From Sorex araneus (lineage: Eukaryota; Chordata; Mammalia; Eulipotyphla; Soricidae): a DNA stretch of 64,000 bases. Below the pieces are notes generated by a model, which worked only from the letters and a program-made list of their open reading frames with translations, was not told the origin of the DNA and made no database searches. The stretch lies in the NCBI RefSeq assembly GCF_027595985.1, contig NC_073303.1, positions 323,635,679 to 323,699,678 on the forward strand, in the 5' to 3' direction. Of the stretch, positions 33,205 to 44,371 are shown in pieces; the stretch's first letter is position 1, and each line of letters opens with the position of its first letter. The position numbers were made by a program, and so were the translations under genes.

Positions 33205-33840
33205 ATATATATATATCAAATGTAAACAATGGAATACTACTTGCTTATAAGAAGAGACAAAATCATGAAATGTGATGAGACCAGAAATGATCACACTGAG
33301 TGAAGCCAGCAAGGAGAAGGACAGGTGCAGAATGGTCTCTCCCATACATGGGCTATAAAGAAACATAGTTGGATTAAAAAAAAAAAAAGAAAGAAAAAAA
33401 AGAAAAGAAACACAGTCCGGATGTACAAAGCCCAAAGCAACAGAATCTAAGAACTGATCACAGAGCTGAGCTTACTTTGACAGAGAAATATTGGGGCTGG
33501 AAGTGGGAGGTGTTGAGGTGATGGTGAGGCAGAGAGTAAGGACTGGGACAGGGGCTGGAGTGATAGCACAGTGAGTAGGGCTTTTGCCTTGCACTCGGTC
33601 AACCTGGGGTTCGATTCCCAGCATCCCATATGGTCCCCTAGCACCGCCAAGAGTTAATTCCTGAGTGCATGAGCCAGGAGTAACTCCTGTGCATCGCCGG
33701 ATGTGACCCCAAAATACTGAAAAAAAAAGAAAGGACTGGGACAATGATAGAGGTGACAGACACTGTCAAGTGGACTGTCTGAGCACTGACAGTGCTGTCA
33801 AATTATACATCACAGTGACTAAAATAAAAACATCTAAAAT
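33205..33840 (+). mobile_element. L1 3' end split by a SINE
   Basis: ORF2 tail sequence (aatggaatactacttgctta; gatcacactgagtgaagcca) is followed by the 3' UTR. The L1 is split by the type A SINE at 33551-33733 and continues as aaaggactgggacaatgata. The duplicated aaggactgggac on both sides is the SINE's target-site duplication. Confidence 0.8.
33551..33733 (+). mobile_element. SOR-like SINE, type A, full length
   Basis: Clear head ggggctggagtgatagcaca, ggttcgattcccagcatccc, ccatatggtcccctagcacc, gtgcatcgccggatgtgacc, and an A-tail. Target-site duplication aaggactgggac lies immediately on both sides. It is a good reference copy for type A. Confidence 0.95.
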
Positions 33841-33859
33841 AGTTATATGTGCATATATA

Positions 33860-34062
33860 CATAAACAAATACAGTAACAAAAGCAGTCTCATTCCCCTGA
33901 CCCTGAAAAGAGCCTCCAATCGTTGGGAAAGACGAGTAAGGAGAGGCTGCTAAAATCTCAGGATTGGGACGATTTACTGGCACTTGCTCGAGTAAATCAA
34001 TGAACAACAGGATGACAGTGACACAGTGATACAGTGATACAGTGATATACAAAAATATATAA
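33860..34062 (+). mobile_element. SOR-like SINE, type C, 5' truncated
   Basis: Starts within the body (acagtaacaaaagcagtctc), contains the type C-specific block (ctcattcccctgaccctgaa; gagaggctgctaaaatctca), and ends with repeated gacacagtgatacagtgata units. Confidence 0.75.
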
Positions 34063-34218
34063 ATAATATACTTTTTTTCTTTTGTTTTTGAGCTACACCT
34101 GGGGCTGCTCCTGACTCTGGTCAGGCTATGTTAATGGTTCAAAGTTTTTCTGATTATTTTGACACTGCTCTCTGCCTAAATATAGGTCCCTAAAACAACC
34201 CTTTCCCCTTTCCCTTAC

Positions 34219-34303
34219 CCTCAGTGTTACTTACTTTTGTTTCTTCTTTCTTATTGGCCCTCCCTTTCAGTTCTTCTGGGACTCCAGCATTACCACTGTC
34301 CAT
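34219..34303 (-). CDS. TXNDC2: TXNDC2 proposed first coding exon
   Basis: On the minus strand an ATG at 34303 opens a 28-codon stretch, MDSGNAGVPEEL followed by KGRANKKEETKVSNTE, that ends one base into a codon at GAGG with GTAAGG as donor. Joining that G to the AA at the start of the large exon makes a Glu codon and keeps the frame: ...[16 protein letters not shown]. The 30-residue segment ending at that Glu aligns without gaps to the N-terminus of human TXNDC2 as I remember it, with M, S, A, G, R, EET and E at matching positions. The human initiator position corresponds to a valine codon here, so translation would start 8 residues later. Total coding length is 85 + 1916 = 2001 bp. A second, closer donor (AAAA with GTAAGT) is phase 0 and does not join in frame. 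No transcript data are available. Confidence 0.6.
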
Positions 34304-34589
34304 TTCAGGATCCTGGTCTATCTTCACTCCTACCTCACAGATGCCACTAGTGCAGACACAGCCATACCTTCCACTAGTTTACCACATATCCAACCTAACA
34401 GAAGAGCAACAACTGACACCTGGGTAATACTTACAGCTGGTTTTCCCTCTCTGTAATCACAACACCACTGAACTGGGAAGTTGTTTCACAGCAGCCTTGG
34501 TTATGGAGGCGAGACTGGTCATTGGTCAGTGTCCACTGCATGAGACTATGCCTAATGACTGTGAAGCATTATTTCCTATAACACAACAA

Positions 34590-34690
34590 ACCACTGAGGT
34601 AAGTGCCATTATGATCTGCACTTGGCCTCTGAGAAACTTGAGCCTCAGAGAAGTTAAGTGGCTCAAAGTCACATGGCTGGCAGATGAGAA
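34590..34690 (+). repeat. MIR-like ancient SINE
   Basis: gaggtaagtgccattatgat, agcctcagagaagttaagtg and gctcaaagtcacatggctgg follow the MIR core in order. Confidence 0.75.
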
Positions 34691-34699
34691 AGTTTCTAA

Positions 34700-35140
34700 G
34701 ACTATATTCCCATTGCCCAGCTCTAATTTTTTCTGTATGGCTCCTTATCTATTAAATGTCTTTCTCTAACCCTGAAACCTTTCTCTGTTATGTACCACTT
34801 GGCTGTTATATGTCCTGTCCAAGCTACATGGAAAGAAACAGACTGACCTGGAGGAGGTCCCTCACCAGAAGTCAGAACACTGCCCACCTGTACCTATAGG
34901 CCACGACAAAGGACACAGACACTTGGCTCCTCTCCACAGTGTGTAAAACAGCATGGATGCAGAATAGATATGCTCAGACAGCAGAGAGTAGAGGTTCTCC
35001 ATCTGGAAGACCAGGAAGCCTCCCTATCTACATGGATTCCATAGTCACATAGCAGCAGGGTCCACTGGCAGTGGGAAAGAACCAGAAGCACATTCTGAGT
35101 CGTTCCCAAGTACCTCTGGGTGTGATCCAAACAACAAAAT
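34700..35140. other. Intergenic, no gene seen
   Basis: Unclassified sequence upstream of the proposed TXNDC2 start. It may hold the testis promoter, but no recognisable motif stands out. Confidence 0.35.
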
Positions 35141-35144
35141 ATGT

Positions 35145-35315
35145 ATATATTTGGGGGTATAGGGCTACACCCAGCAGTCCTCAGGGCTTTCCCCTGACTG
35201 GCTCAGGAATCACTCCTGAAGGTGCTTGGTTGACCATATATAGTACCAAGTTTAAACGGGGTCAGCCATATGTAAGGCAAGCACCTTACCTCTGTCCTAT
35301 CTCTCCAGTCCAAAA
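35145..35315 (-). mobile_element. SOR-like SINE, diverged type A
   Basis: Reversed copy: gggctacacccagcagtcct, ggctcaggaatcactcctga, then ccttacctctgtcctatctc at the head. Confidence 0.8.
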
Positions 35316-35539
35316 TTAATTTTTTAATATTTTCCATGTCAAAAACATGTCTTTCTATAGTCAATGTCAACAAACATTTCCTCATTTTTCTTTTTTAGGG
35401 GGATTATTGAGGCACAAACCTGGGGCCTTGCACATGCAAGACAGTGTCCTGTACTGTTGAACAGCCCCATCTTGATTTTTAATGAAGCTAGAGATTTAGC
35501 TTCTACAGATCACCTAGTGTCAGTTATAAGCACTCAGCT

Positions 35540-35961
35540 TTGATGTAGTGTGACTTATGTCACCCTAAAAATTCTTGTGCTGCAACCTTATTCCCAGTAC
35601 CTTTTCAGCAGAAAGGATCCTTACAATTAGGAGGAGTTGATGGGCTCCATATCTAATAGGACTGGTTTCCTTGTAGAAAGGGGACATTTAGATACACCTA
35701 CATAGAGGGAGAGACTGTGAAGACATGGGAAGAAGAGCCTCACAGACAAGTCAAGGAGAGAGGCTGGAAAGAGATCCTTCCCTCCCAACGAACTCTGCTG
35801 ATCCTGAGATTTTGGCTTTTAGATTCCAGTTCTGCAGGACCTTGCCCTTTTTTGTGCAGTGTATTAAGAAAAAAAACAAGATGTACTATGAAGGTTTGCA
35901 ACTTAATGGTTTGATTTACACGGGCTGTGAAATAATTATTATCGTTATGTGTTCAAGATAA
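35540..35961 (+). mobile_element. MaLR (MLT1-type) solo LTR
   Basis: Old LTR recognised from gactggtttccttgtagaaa, gtgaagacatgggaagaaga, gtcaaggagagaggctggaa, gatcctgagattttggcttt and gaaggtttgcaacttaatgg in the MLT1 order. It is a long-dead ERVL-MaLR remnant with no internal coding region next to it. Confidence 0.7.
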
Positions 35962-36054
35962 CATCTACCATCTCATGTAAATAAAGAATAAAGATAAGAA
36001 AAATGAGCAGTCTTCTTGTCATGAGAAGTCTTAGGATTTAGCTTTAATTGATTC

Positions 36055-36540
36055 ATTCGTTTCCCTGTTTGTTGCTGGAGCTCGCTCCCAGCGGTGCTCA
36101 CAGGCTGCTCCTGGCTCAGTGCTCAGGGCTTAGTCTTGATGGTACTTGGGAAACTATGAGCACTGTGGGGCAGGAAGCCACATCTCCTGCATGGAAAACA
36201 TGCACTAAGACGACTGAGCTACCTCTCGGGCCCCGAAATTTTTAAAAGATGCATGCAGATGATGTTTTTGATTTATACTATTTCATTGAAGTGATAAACA
36301 TATTTAGAGATACATCTTTCCACATATTCTTTTATACATTATTCTCTAAAATTATAGAAAAGGGATGTTTTTTGGGTGGACACACATGTGGTATGGAGGG
36401 GTGCTGACTCCTTGTTGTGTACTCAGGCATCAGTCCTGGTGGTGCTTGGAGAAGCACATATGGGCGGGGACTGAACCCAGTCAACTGTAAGCTGTGTGCG
36501 AGGCAAGTGCTCTACGTGCTATCCTATTACTCTGGCCCCC
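36055..36540 (-). mobile_element. Two reversed degenerate SOR-like SINEs
   Basis: First: gctggagctcgctcccagcg to gacgactgagctacctctcgg-like head (36060-36235). Second: gggtggacacacatgtggta to gctatcctattactctggcc (36370-36540). Confidence 0.7.
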
Positions 36541-36580
36541 CAAAAAGGAAATTTTAGAACAATTGGTTGACATTTTATGC

Positions 36581-36747
36581 TTGCTTTTTGGGTCACATCT
36601 GACGTTGTACAGGGGTTACTCTTGGCTCTGCACTCAGGAATTACTCCTGACAGTGCTCAGGGGACCATATGGGATGCTGGGAATCGAACCTAGGTTGGCC
36701 GCGTGCAAGGCAAACGCACTATCCACTGTGCTATCACTCCAGCCCCC
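36581..36747 (-). mobile_element. SOR-like SINE, type A, with perfect target-site duplication
   Basis: Clean reversed copy from ttgctttttgggtcacatct to gctatcactccagccccc. The 17-bp sequence aattggttgacatttta occurs exactly at 36561-36577 and 36748-36764. The TSD defines the insertion precisely. Confidence 0.96.
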
Positions 36748-36769
36748 AATTGGTTGACATTTTAAAGCC

Positions 36770-37740
36770 TGGTTCCAATTTATAACTATCAACAAGGTAT
36801 AAACATGAAATTTGATGGACAAAAAAAGAGGTTTGTCATTCTCTTAATTTGTATTTTCTTATTAAGTCAAATATATTTGCATATATAGTGACAATTTCTA
36901 TTTCTTCCTGTGCAAGCAGTCAAGCTGCTTTTGCTTGATAGATTCCCCTATAGGCACTGGACTTATACTATTATTATTCATGATTCAGGTATATAATATG
37001 ACTTCACCACACCCACCACAGCTTGATAATTCCTTAATGCAGGCATGTCCATATAAATTAATTTCCTTAAGTCTTTATCAGCTGCCATTTTTCTCCTTAG
37101 TTGTTGTGAGGGGTGCATTGGGAGGTATCTGGAGAGTGGGGGTTAGGGCCCGAGGAGAGGACAGGATGGAACTCAGAACCTCAGACATCCAAGGCTTCGA
37201 CTCAAGTGGCAGAGCAAGTTGCAAACCTTCATAAGTCTGGCCCTTGTCATAGAATCTACTTTCCTATGTTTGAGAGGCAGGGTGGCACACAGATTGTGAG
37301 GCCAGCCGGAAACCTGTCTAGCAGATTGTTGGTTTAATTGAACAAAGGATGTGGTGTTGCTCAGTCCCTGAGGGAAGAGCTCTCTGAGTGATGACTTCAG
37401 GCCCGGAGGAGTGCTGCAGGCAGGGAAGGACAAGCCACTGCATTGGGTGACAGGACAGCCAAAGTCACTTCACCGAAAGGGTTCGCTCCCTTTTGGTGGC
37501 TTGCCATTGAGTACTGCTGGGTGTGGCCCAAGAAGCACTCTCCCCCTAGTCCACAAAAAGATTCTTTAATGCTCTGGATATTTGCTCTTGAAAAACAGGA
37601 ACATTCAGAAAGGTAGAAATTCAGAAAATAAACAATTGACCAACTTGTAAACTTGTAAATTTACCACCTCAGTTTTAGGAGTCTTCTAGCATGTGTTACT
37701 ATGACATGCAATAAACTAGATGAAATGAAAAATAATCTTC
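36770..37740. other. Intergenic, no gene seen
   Basis: Unclassified sequence. A weak forward SINE-like scrap lies near 37480-37550 (cattgagtactgctgggtgt). Confidence 0.4.
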
Positions 37741-37741
37741 T

Positions 37742-38346
37742 AAGGCCGGAGTGCCAGCTCAATGGGCTAAGCACATGCTTTCCACATGCAGGAAGCCAGG
37801 GTCGGATCCCTGACACCACATGTTCCTTTAAGCACTGCCAGGAGAGATCCTCAAGCAACAGGCGGGTGGGAGCAGCCCCTGAGCACCAACCAGAAGTGAT
37901 CCCCAAGCCCAAAATCATTTTATTTGTTACTGTTTTGGGGCCACACCTGGCGGTCCTCAGGGCTTACTCCTAGCTCTGCACTCAGGAATCACTTCTGGAG
38001 GAGGAGCTTGGAGGACCATGTGAAGTGCCAGGGATCTAAACCCCCCGCCAGCCGCCTGCACGCCAAACGCTGTAAAGAAGGGCACCAGCCCTTTGAGGCA
38101 TCTCCCTGACCCTTAGAACATTATTATATTTTGCTATTATTTGGGGGGTAGGGAGCTATACACAGTGATGCCTAAGAGTATTATTATTTTGAATTATTTT
38201 GGAGGGATTGGATGCTATACACGGCAGCGTTCAGGGATCATTCTGGTGGTACTCCAGAGACCATAAGTAGAGTCAGGGATCAAACCAGGGTCAGCTGTAT
38301 GCAAGGCAGGCACCTTACCCCCGTAATAGCTCTGTGGCACCAAGAA

Positions 38347-38377
<31 letters not shown>

Positions 38378-38700
38378 ATGTACATATATATTTGCTTTTG
38401 GGGGTCACACCTGGCGATGCACAGAGGTTACTCCTGGCTCTATACTCAAGAATTACTCCTGGCGGTGCTCAGGGGACCATATGGGATGCTGGGAATCGAA
38501 CCCAGGTCGGCCACATGCAAGGCAAACATCCTACCTGCTATGCTATCACTCCAGCCAAAGAATATTATTTTTAATAAAGCTAAATAAACATTTTCTTTGG
38601 GTCACACCCAGCAATCACATCAAGCTCAGTCCTTGGGGGCTACTCCTGGTGGGGCTCAGAGAACCATGTGGTACCAGGGATAGAATCAAACTGGTCTCTT
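37742..38700. mobile_element. SOR-like SINE cluster
   Basis: A forward diverged copy at 37742-37910 (catgcaggaagccagggtcg) is followed by reversed copies at 37925-38115, about 38130-38340, 38391-38557 and 38595-38700. The copy at 38391-38557 is close to type A consensus, and its tail side runs into an AT/GT dinucleotide stretch at 38346-38390. Confidence 0.75.
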
Positions 38701-39420
38701 TTTTTCCGAAACAGTTGTCCTGTTCTCATGCCAGGATGAGTCAGGAATCTCTATTTTACCTAGATATCTGTGCTTTGTCCCTGGCTCTCTAAATTCTTAC
38801 CCCCTTTACTCCTCAATCTATTTCTAGATACAATAGTATCTATGTTTGGCTCAGAAGAGGGTGGATTATTGACTTTGCTTAGTCCCTTTGTTTTAACATT
38901 TAACCCTCAACATTTTTGTGGTTGGAACAACTTCTGGTATAATGTTTAAAGCTCTCCTGTGTGAATATTTCCTGGAAAATTCCATTTGAAGTGGCTTCAG
39001 TAAGATTCAGATTTATTGTAAGTTTGTAGATGTTATAACACCACCAGGATGTGAAAAAGGCTTTAGAAATCCACATGTGCCCAGGCCATAGCTTCTGCAT
39101 CGCTGCATGTGGTTCCTGGAATGTCACAAAGCCTGGTTGCCCTAAGAATCCAGATGAGGGAACGTGCAGACCACAGCCTGCCCCAGCCGCTAGGAGGAAG
39201 AGCAAGCCCCCAGGTCAGACTGAACATCCATCCATGAGTCAGGGGTAGCCTTGAGGAGCGAGGTCACACTCTGAAGATACTGGGGAAGCCCCTGTCACTG
39301 TCCCCAGTCCGAGTGCGGCTTCAGGGGCCATCACTGGGTGGCTGGATAAAGGCACAAAGGGCAACAGTACACAAAGAGGGAGTTGGCTGCAGAGGATCTA
39401 CTCAAGGACACGACTTAAAA
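38701..39420. other. Intergenic, no gene seen
   Basis: Unclassified sequence with short open frames on both strands and no recognisable domain. Confidence 0.4.
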
Positions 39421-39520
39421 TACAGCTTGGGGCTGGGGGTGCAGCTCAGTGGTAGAACACTTGCCATGCATGTGTGAGGTCCTGGTCCAATGGCTGCCAC
39501 CATAATTTTTCAAAAAACAA
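39421..39520 (+). mobile_element. tRNA-Ala/ID-like SINE
   Basis: ggggctgggggtgcagctca gives the best match to a tRNA-Ala A box in the window, continuing with gtggtagaacacttgccatg and gtgaggtcctggtccaatgg, then an A-rich tail. The B-box part is degraded. Confidence 0.7.
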
Positions 39521-39524
39521 AAGC

Positions 39525-40085
39525 AGCATGCATAAGCTGCCTGAGCCCACGTGCTGCTTGCGCCCGCGTGGCCGAGCACATGTGTCACCCGCATCTCCCC
39601 TCTTGAGATGTGTACTTTCATGCTTTCATACTTTTGTGTCTAAAGCTCGGTTATGTGTAGTGGCTTCCTCCACCCTTGGAGAAGCCCGCGTTTTCTCTTG
39701 AGCACGTTATTTTCACTATTCTCTCTCCCACTTATCCCTTCCTTCTTCCCTCAGAAACCTCTAAATAAAATCTATTTACTTAAAAAAAAAAAAAAGAAAC
39801 GAAAGCAAAACCAGTACTCAGAGAGCCCGAGAGCCACTTCTGGTCATTCTCCACCAGTTGGATTGGAAGTTCTGATGCTCCAGTCCTGTGATGAGCTCTT
39901 GCTCAGGGCTCTAGCGCTGGATGTTACAGGGTCAGACCTGATAGCAGCACAGAACTCTGGCCCTTGCATCTGCGTATATGTGCCTTTGGGCCCTGAGTTC
40001 TCTCCCTGGCCTGTGAAATTGTCTTTATTAACTGGTCAGTTACTGTCCACCATCTCCATTCTGGCTGGGAGTGAGCAATATTTGA
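39525..40085. other. Intergenic, no gene seen
   Basis: Contains a poly(A) run at 39781-39795 and otherwise no recognisable feature. Confidence 0.4.
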
Positions 40086-40086
40086 G

Positions 40087-40088
<2 letters not shown>

Positions 40089-40142
<54 letters not shown>
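40089..40142 (+). repeat. (CT)n microsatellite
   Basis: About 54 bp of pure CT, followed by CCT-rich sequence to about 40165. Confidence 0.95.
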
Positions 40143-40144
<2 letters not shown>

Positions 40145-40331
40145 CCTCCCTCCCTCCCTCCCTTGCCTTAGCTGCTTCTGAGTACACAAGTGTCTTTTCA
40201 CATGTTGTGTGTTCAAGTTCAATCTGGGGATCGGTTGAGTATGACAGGAGACTCCGATCCCCATGGGCCTGGGCAGAGGTTTCTGAAGCGTGTCAGACAG
40301 ACTCAGGAGACCGAAAAGCTACGGCAAAGCT

Positions 40332-40742
<411 letters not shown>

Positions 40743-40849
40743 CTACAGCAAAGCTTTAACCAGAGGTCTGTGCCACTGCTGGGTTCCCAGCAGCCGTGGG
40801 GCCTCTGCAGGTACTGCTTGCCTCACTCCGCACCGCCTGTTTCTGCCTG

Positions 40850-40935
40850 TTACTCTTCAAACCCAGGGTCTGTTTCACGGGCAAGGCAAGTGCTCTACAC
40901 TGAGCTACACCCCTAGTGTAGCTACACCCCCACTC
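40850..40935 (-). mobile_element. tRNA-Ala/ID-like SINE
   Basis: Reversed head aaggcaagtgctctacactg and agctacacccc, with caaacccagggtctgtttc at the B-box side. The end gtagctacaccccc is locally repeated. Confidence 0.55.
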
Positions 40936-41114
40936 CAATGCTCAAGAGTAACATGACTTGGGGAAACAATAAATCTACCGTCCACCCTCTTCTCAGGTTG
41001 CTAAGCCCTGAATAAACCTGTTTTCTTCTCATCAACTCTTGTCTCTCAAGTCCTGGCTTTGAAGTGGAAAATAAACAGAGTTTGGATCCAGTAACATGGC
41101 TTCTGCCTAAGAAC

Positions 41115-41275
41115 GAGAACGGGACAAGGGTCTGAGAGGTAGAGCAGTGGGTGTGCACATGCTCTGCCTATGGTGACCGGGGCAGGCCGTGCTCCTGGAA
41201 TGACCCATGCCCAGGGCTGAAGTGGTCCCCAAGCACCACCCAGTGTGGCCCCAAAAGGTGAAAGAAATGACACAC
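41115..41275 (+). mobile_element. Degenerate SOR-like SINE
   Basis: gggtctgagaggtagagcag head, gtgaccggggcaggccgtgc middle, agcaccacccagtgtggccc end. Confidence 0.65.
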
Positions 41276-41279
41276 AGAA

Positions 41280-41655
41280 GACTTCCCAAAGCATCCGTAT
41301 GACATAAAATCACAATGCTGAAAAGCAGACATTTAAGCGAAAAAAAGAGCAAACAGACACACACCAACACTTTGTCCCGGCCTGCCACTAACCAGCATTC
41401 AGGGGCCTGGCACCGGACATCTGTCTCTCCTCCCCTGTCAGGTCCGAGTTAAGGGACAGGGACCTTAACTCGACCTGCAATAAACCAGACATCCAGGGAA
41501 CACAGGATGAAGATGAACACATCCAGAGACTGAGTTATCACATGACTATCCATCCCCCAGGTGATACTAAGTTCCCCGTCTTTTGCCATAACACCAAGTA
41601 CAAAAAAAAATTAAAATTCAATAATAGACTCATCATGTTTAATGTCAAAAGAAAC
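41280..41655. other. Intergenic, no gene seen
   Basis: No exon or defined repeat. A short palindromic duplication, gtccgagttaagggacaggg with accttaactcgacct, occurs at 41442-41477. Confidence 0.4.
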
Positions 41656-41658
41656 AGA

Positions 41659-41905
<247 letters not shown>

Positions 41906-41911
41906 GAAGCA

Positions 41912-42080
41912 CTGTTGGGCGGGAGATGGCTCAGAGGGCTCCAGCACGTTTTGCATGCGGGAGGTTTGGGTTCTGTACAGTCCCTGATACCCGCTGATCT
42001 TCCAGGCATAGTGGGGAGCAGCCCCAAGCATCCAGCACTGCCAGGAGTGGCCAGAACAGAAACCCAAGAACAGACAAAAG
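41912..42080 (+). mobile_element. Degenerate SOR-like SINE
   Basis: gggcgggagatggctcagag head, gaggtttgggttctgtacag middle, cactgccaggagtggccaga end. The (GAAA)n array lies on its 5' side, so it is not this copy's tail. Confidence 0.7.
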
Positions 42081-42375
42081 CACAGTCTCCAACAAACAGG
42101 ACTAGCCGGCCCCTCCAGTCTGCAGTGATCACAGCAGGGGCAGGGACACCACCGCCCTGTCCTCCCCTCTGATGAGAAAGACCCCTGCACAGGGCCCAGA
42201 GTTGAATCTTCCACCGTTAGTTAGGAAGGGTTCAGAAAGCTTTGAGGAACCCTGGGCAGGTTCATTCACCACGAGTGTAAGTGGTTGGTATTCATTTTTA
42301 GCACACTTGCTTGAGAACCAAAGATAGAATTCAAAGTCATCTGTTAAATATTCTGTTAAGAAACTGGAATCATAA

Positions 42376-42692
42376 AGAAAAGAAAAGAAAAGAAAAGAAA
42401 AGAAAAGAAAGGAAAGGAAAGGAAAGGAAAGGAAAGGAAAGGAAAGGAAAGGAAAGGAAAGGAAAGGAAAGGAAAGGAAAGGAAAGGAAAGGAAAGGAAA
42501 GGAAAGGAAAGGAAAGGAAAGGAAAGGAAAGGAAAGGAAAGGAAAGGAAAGGAAAGGAAAGGAAAGGAAAGGAAAGGAAAGGAAAGGAAAGGAAAGGAAA
42601 GGAAAGGAAAGGAAAGGAAAGGAAAGGAAAGGAAAGGAAAGGAAAGGAAAGGAAAGGAAAGGAAAGGAAAGGAAAGGAAAGGAAAAGGAAAG
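42376..42692 (+). repeat. (GGAAA)n pentanucleotide array
   Basis: Starts as GAAAA units (42376-42410) and becomes nearly perfect GGAAA for about 280 bp, a long all-purine strand. Frames through it encode only repeated GKERK or SFPFL peptides. Confidence 0.97.
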
Positions 42693-42699
42693 AAACCAC

Positions 42700-43140
42700 A
42701 ATCATTGAGGAAAGTACTGGACGTGTGACTAGGGCATTGGAGAAGGGTGAAAGACTGAAGAAATTCCAGGGACAGCATTTACATTCATTGGCAATTGTTT
42801 GGGAGAGTCTGAAACTGTCAGCACTGAAACCTGAGCCACTGAATCCAAGGCAGGAAGCACAGGAAATAAGGTGGGGTAGGGCCTTGGAGCCCTGAGGGGG
42901 AGTTGGACACCCCTAGGACACACCCATATGGTCAGTGTGTTTGAAAGAGGCTGGGACACCCCCAGCACACACCCATGTGACAATGGGGAATCAAGATCTG
43001 GTCTCTGGAAGTAAGTCGTTCAGGCCACAGTTTGGAAGCAAAACACAGGGAAACAGCTTAAATTGTGCAATCAGGTCAGCAGCCAAGGAAGGTATGCATT
43101 ATCAAGGGTTAGAATTTACCAGAATACCTGCAGCTGAATG
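42700..43140. other. Intergenic, no gene seen
   Basis: Imperfect local duplication near 42905-42975 (ggacacacccatatggtcag and gcacacacccatgtgacaat). No gene. Confidence 0.4.
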
Positions 43141-43250
43141 TGGGAAGAGGCCACCCAGGAGGGGGAAAAGAGGCTCAATGAGAGAAGGGGCCCCATGGGA
43201 AGAGGCCACCCAGGAGGGGGAAAAGAGGCTCAATGAGAGAAGGGGCCCCA
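43141..43250 (+). repeat. Perfect tandem duplication of 55 bp
   Basis: 43141-43195 and 43196-43250 are identical, starting tgggaagaggccacccagga and ending aggggcccca. Confidence 0.97.
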
Positions 43251-43484
43251 GGTGTCCCCAGTGAAGTTGGAGATGGAGTGACCTGGGAGAAGGGGTGAAA
43301 TCTCAGGGGCCCACTTGGGGTGTGGAGAGCGGGCAGCGGCTGCTGGCATGAAATCCTCCCAGGTCTCCTTAGGTGGAGCAGAGTGAGGCCAAATGAGGGG
43401 TGGAGCACACATTCCATTGCAGAAGAGCAACAGAACTGAAGCCACGGAGGGCAGGGGTGAGGGTGCTGCCAGAGAATTTCATTA

Positions 43485-43590
43485 GTGTGGGGCCTGGGTG
43501 TGTGGCTCCGGGGTACAGCGCATGCCTTGCTTCCTTGAGGTCCTCGGTCTGAGGCCTGGCATTGCACTGTGTCTCTGAATGTGATCCAGG
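43485..43590 (+). mobile_element. tRNA-Ala/ID-like SINE (weak)
   Basis: ggggcctgggtgtgtggctc, ggggtacagcgcatgccttg and tgaggtcctcggtctgaggc follow the ID-like order with many changes. Confidence 0.45.
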
Positions 43591-43744
43591 CACAACAGAT
43601 CAGATGTTTGAACCCCAAAAAGAAGGACAACAAGAGAGGGGAGGGAGAGCAGATTAGAAGTGACATGAGAATCATGCTGGAAAGTTTTGAGCACTTGGGT
43701 AGTGGGGAAGGTGTAGTACCCTTGTACATCAAAGCCATAAACAC

Positions 43745-44310
43745 TGGGCTGGGGGAATAGTACGGGGGTAAGGAGCTTGCCTTGCACACAGCCAGCCCAG
43801 GTTTGTTCCCCTGCACCACCAGGAGTGATCCCTGAGCACAGAGCCAGGAATAGCCCCTGAGCGCTACTGGGAGTGGCTCAGACTAGGCCCCTCACCCCTG
43901 CCCTATAAACCCAGAAACGCTCACGCTTTTGTAACTATTTTATCTCAACACAAAAAATGAAACTAAAAGGATATTTCTAATTGTGTTGGAGAGGGGTTAA
44001 GGCACTTGCCTTGCAAGTATTAGCAAGTGTCCAACCCATATTAGCTCCCTGGGACCATATGGTCCCCTGAACAGAGTTGGGAGTGGCCCATGAATAATTC
44101 TGGTGTCTCCAAACAAACAATAACAACAACAGTTAAAAAATAGAACAAGAATCCGTTACTTGGCTGGAGAGATAGCAGGGAGCTTGTTTTGTACGTGGCT
44201 TGTTTTGTGCAGGGTCCTACATATGGTTCCAACAAGGCCTGCAGGAGTGAGTCCTGAGTATAGAGCCAGGAGTTAGCCCTGAGTAGCCCCAAAGGAACAA
44301 GGAAAAAGAA
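43745..44310 (+). mobile_element. Three diverged SOR-like SINEs in tandem
   Basis: All on the plus strand at about 43745-43900 (gctgggggaatagtacgggg), 43985-44115 (gttggagaggggttaaggca) and 44160-44310 (ggctggagagatagcaggga). The middle copy ends in a CAA-rich tail. Confidence 0.75.
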
Positions 44311-44371
44311 AGTCATAATTGTGAAGCAGTGTCCTGTTGGCCAGAGATGGAGACTGGGGGAGGCGGGGGCA

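Larger units (their letters stand above)
32709..34218 (-). other. TXNDC2: TXNDC2 intron 1 (proposed)
   Basis: About 1.5 kb between the proposed donor (AC at 34217-34218 on plus, GT on minus) and the acceptor at 32709-32710. It is almost wholly repeats: a type B SINE, an L1 3' end containing a type A SINE, and a type C SINE. Confidence 0.6.

Noticed and set aside
34224..34427. Plus-strand 67-codon frame opposite the proposed TXNDC2 exon 1
   Set aside because: No recognisable content; the minus strand gives an in-frame splice to TXNDC2 instead.
35540..35961. LTR as a possible active endogenous retrovirus
   Set aside because: Old MLT1-type solo LTR with no adjacent internal coding sequence; ancient and inert by appearance.
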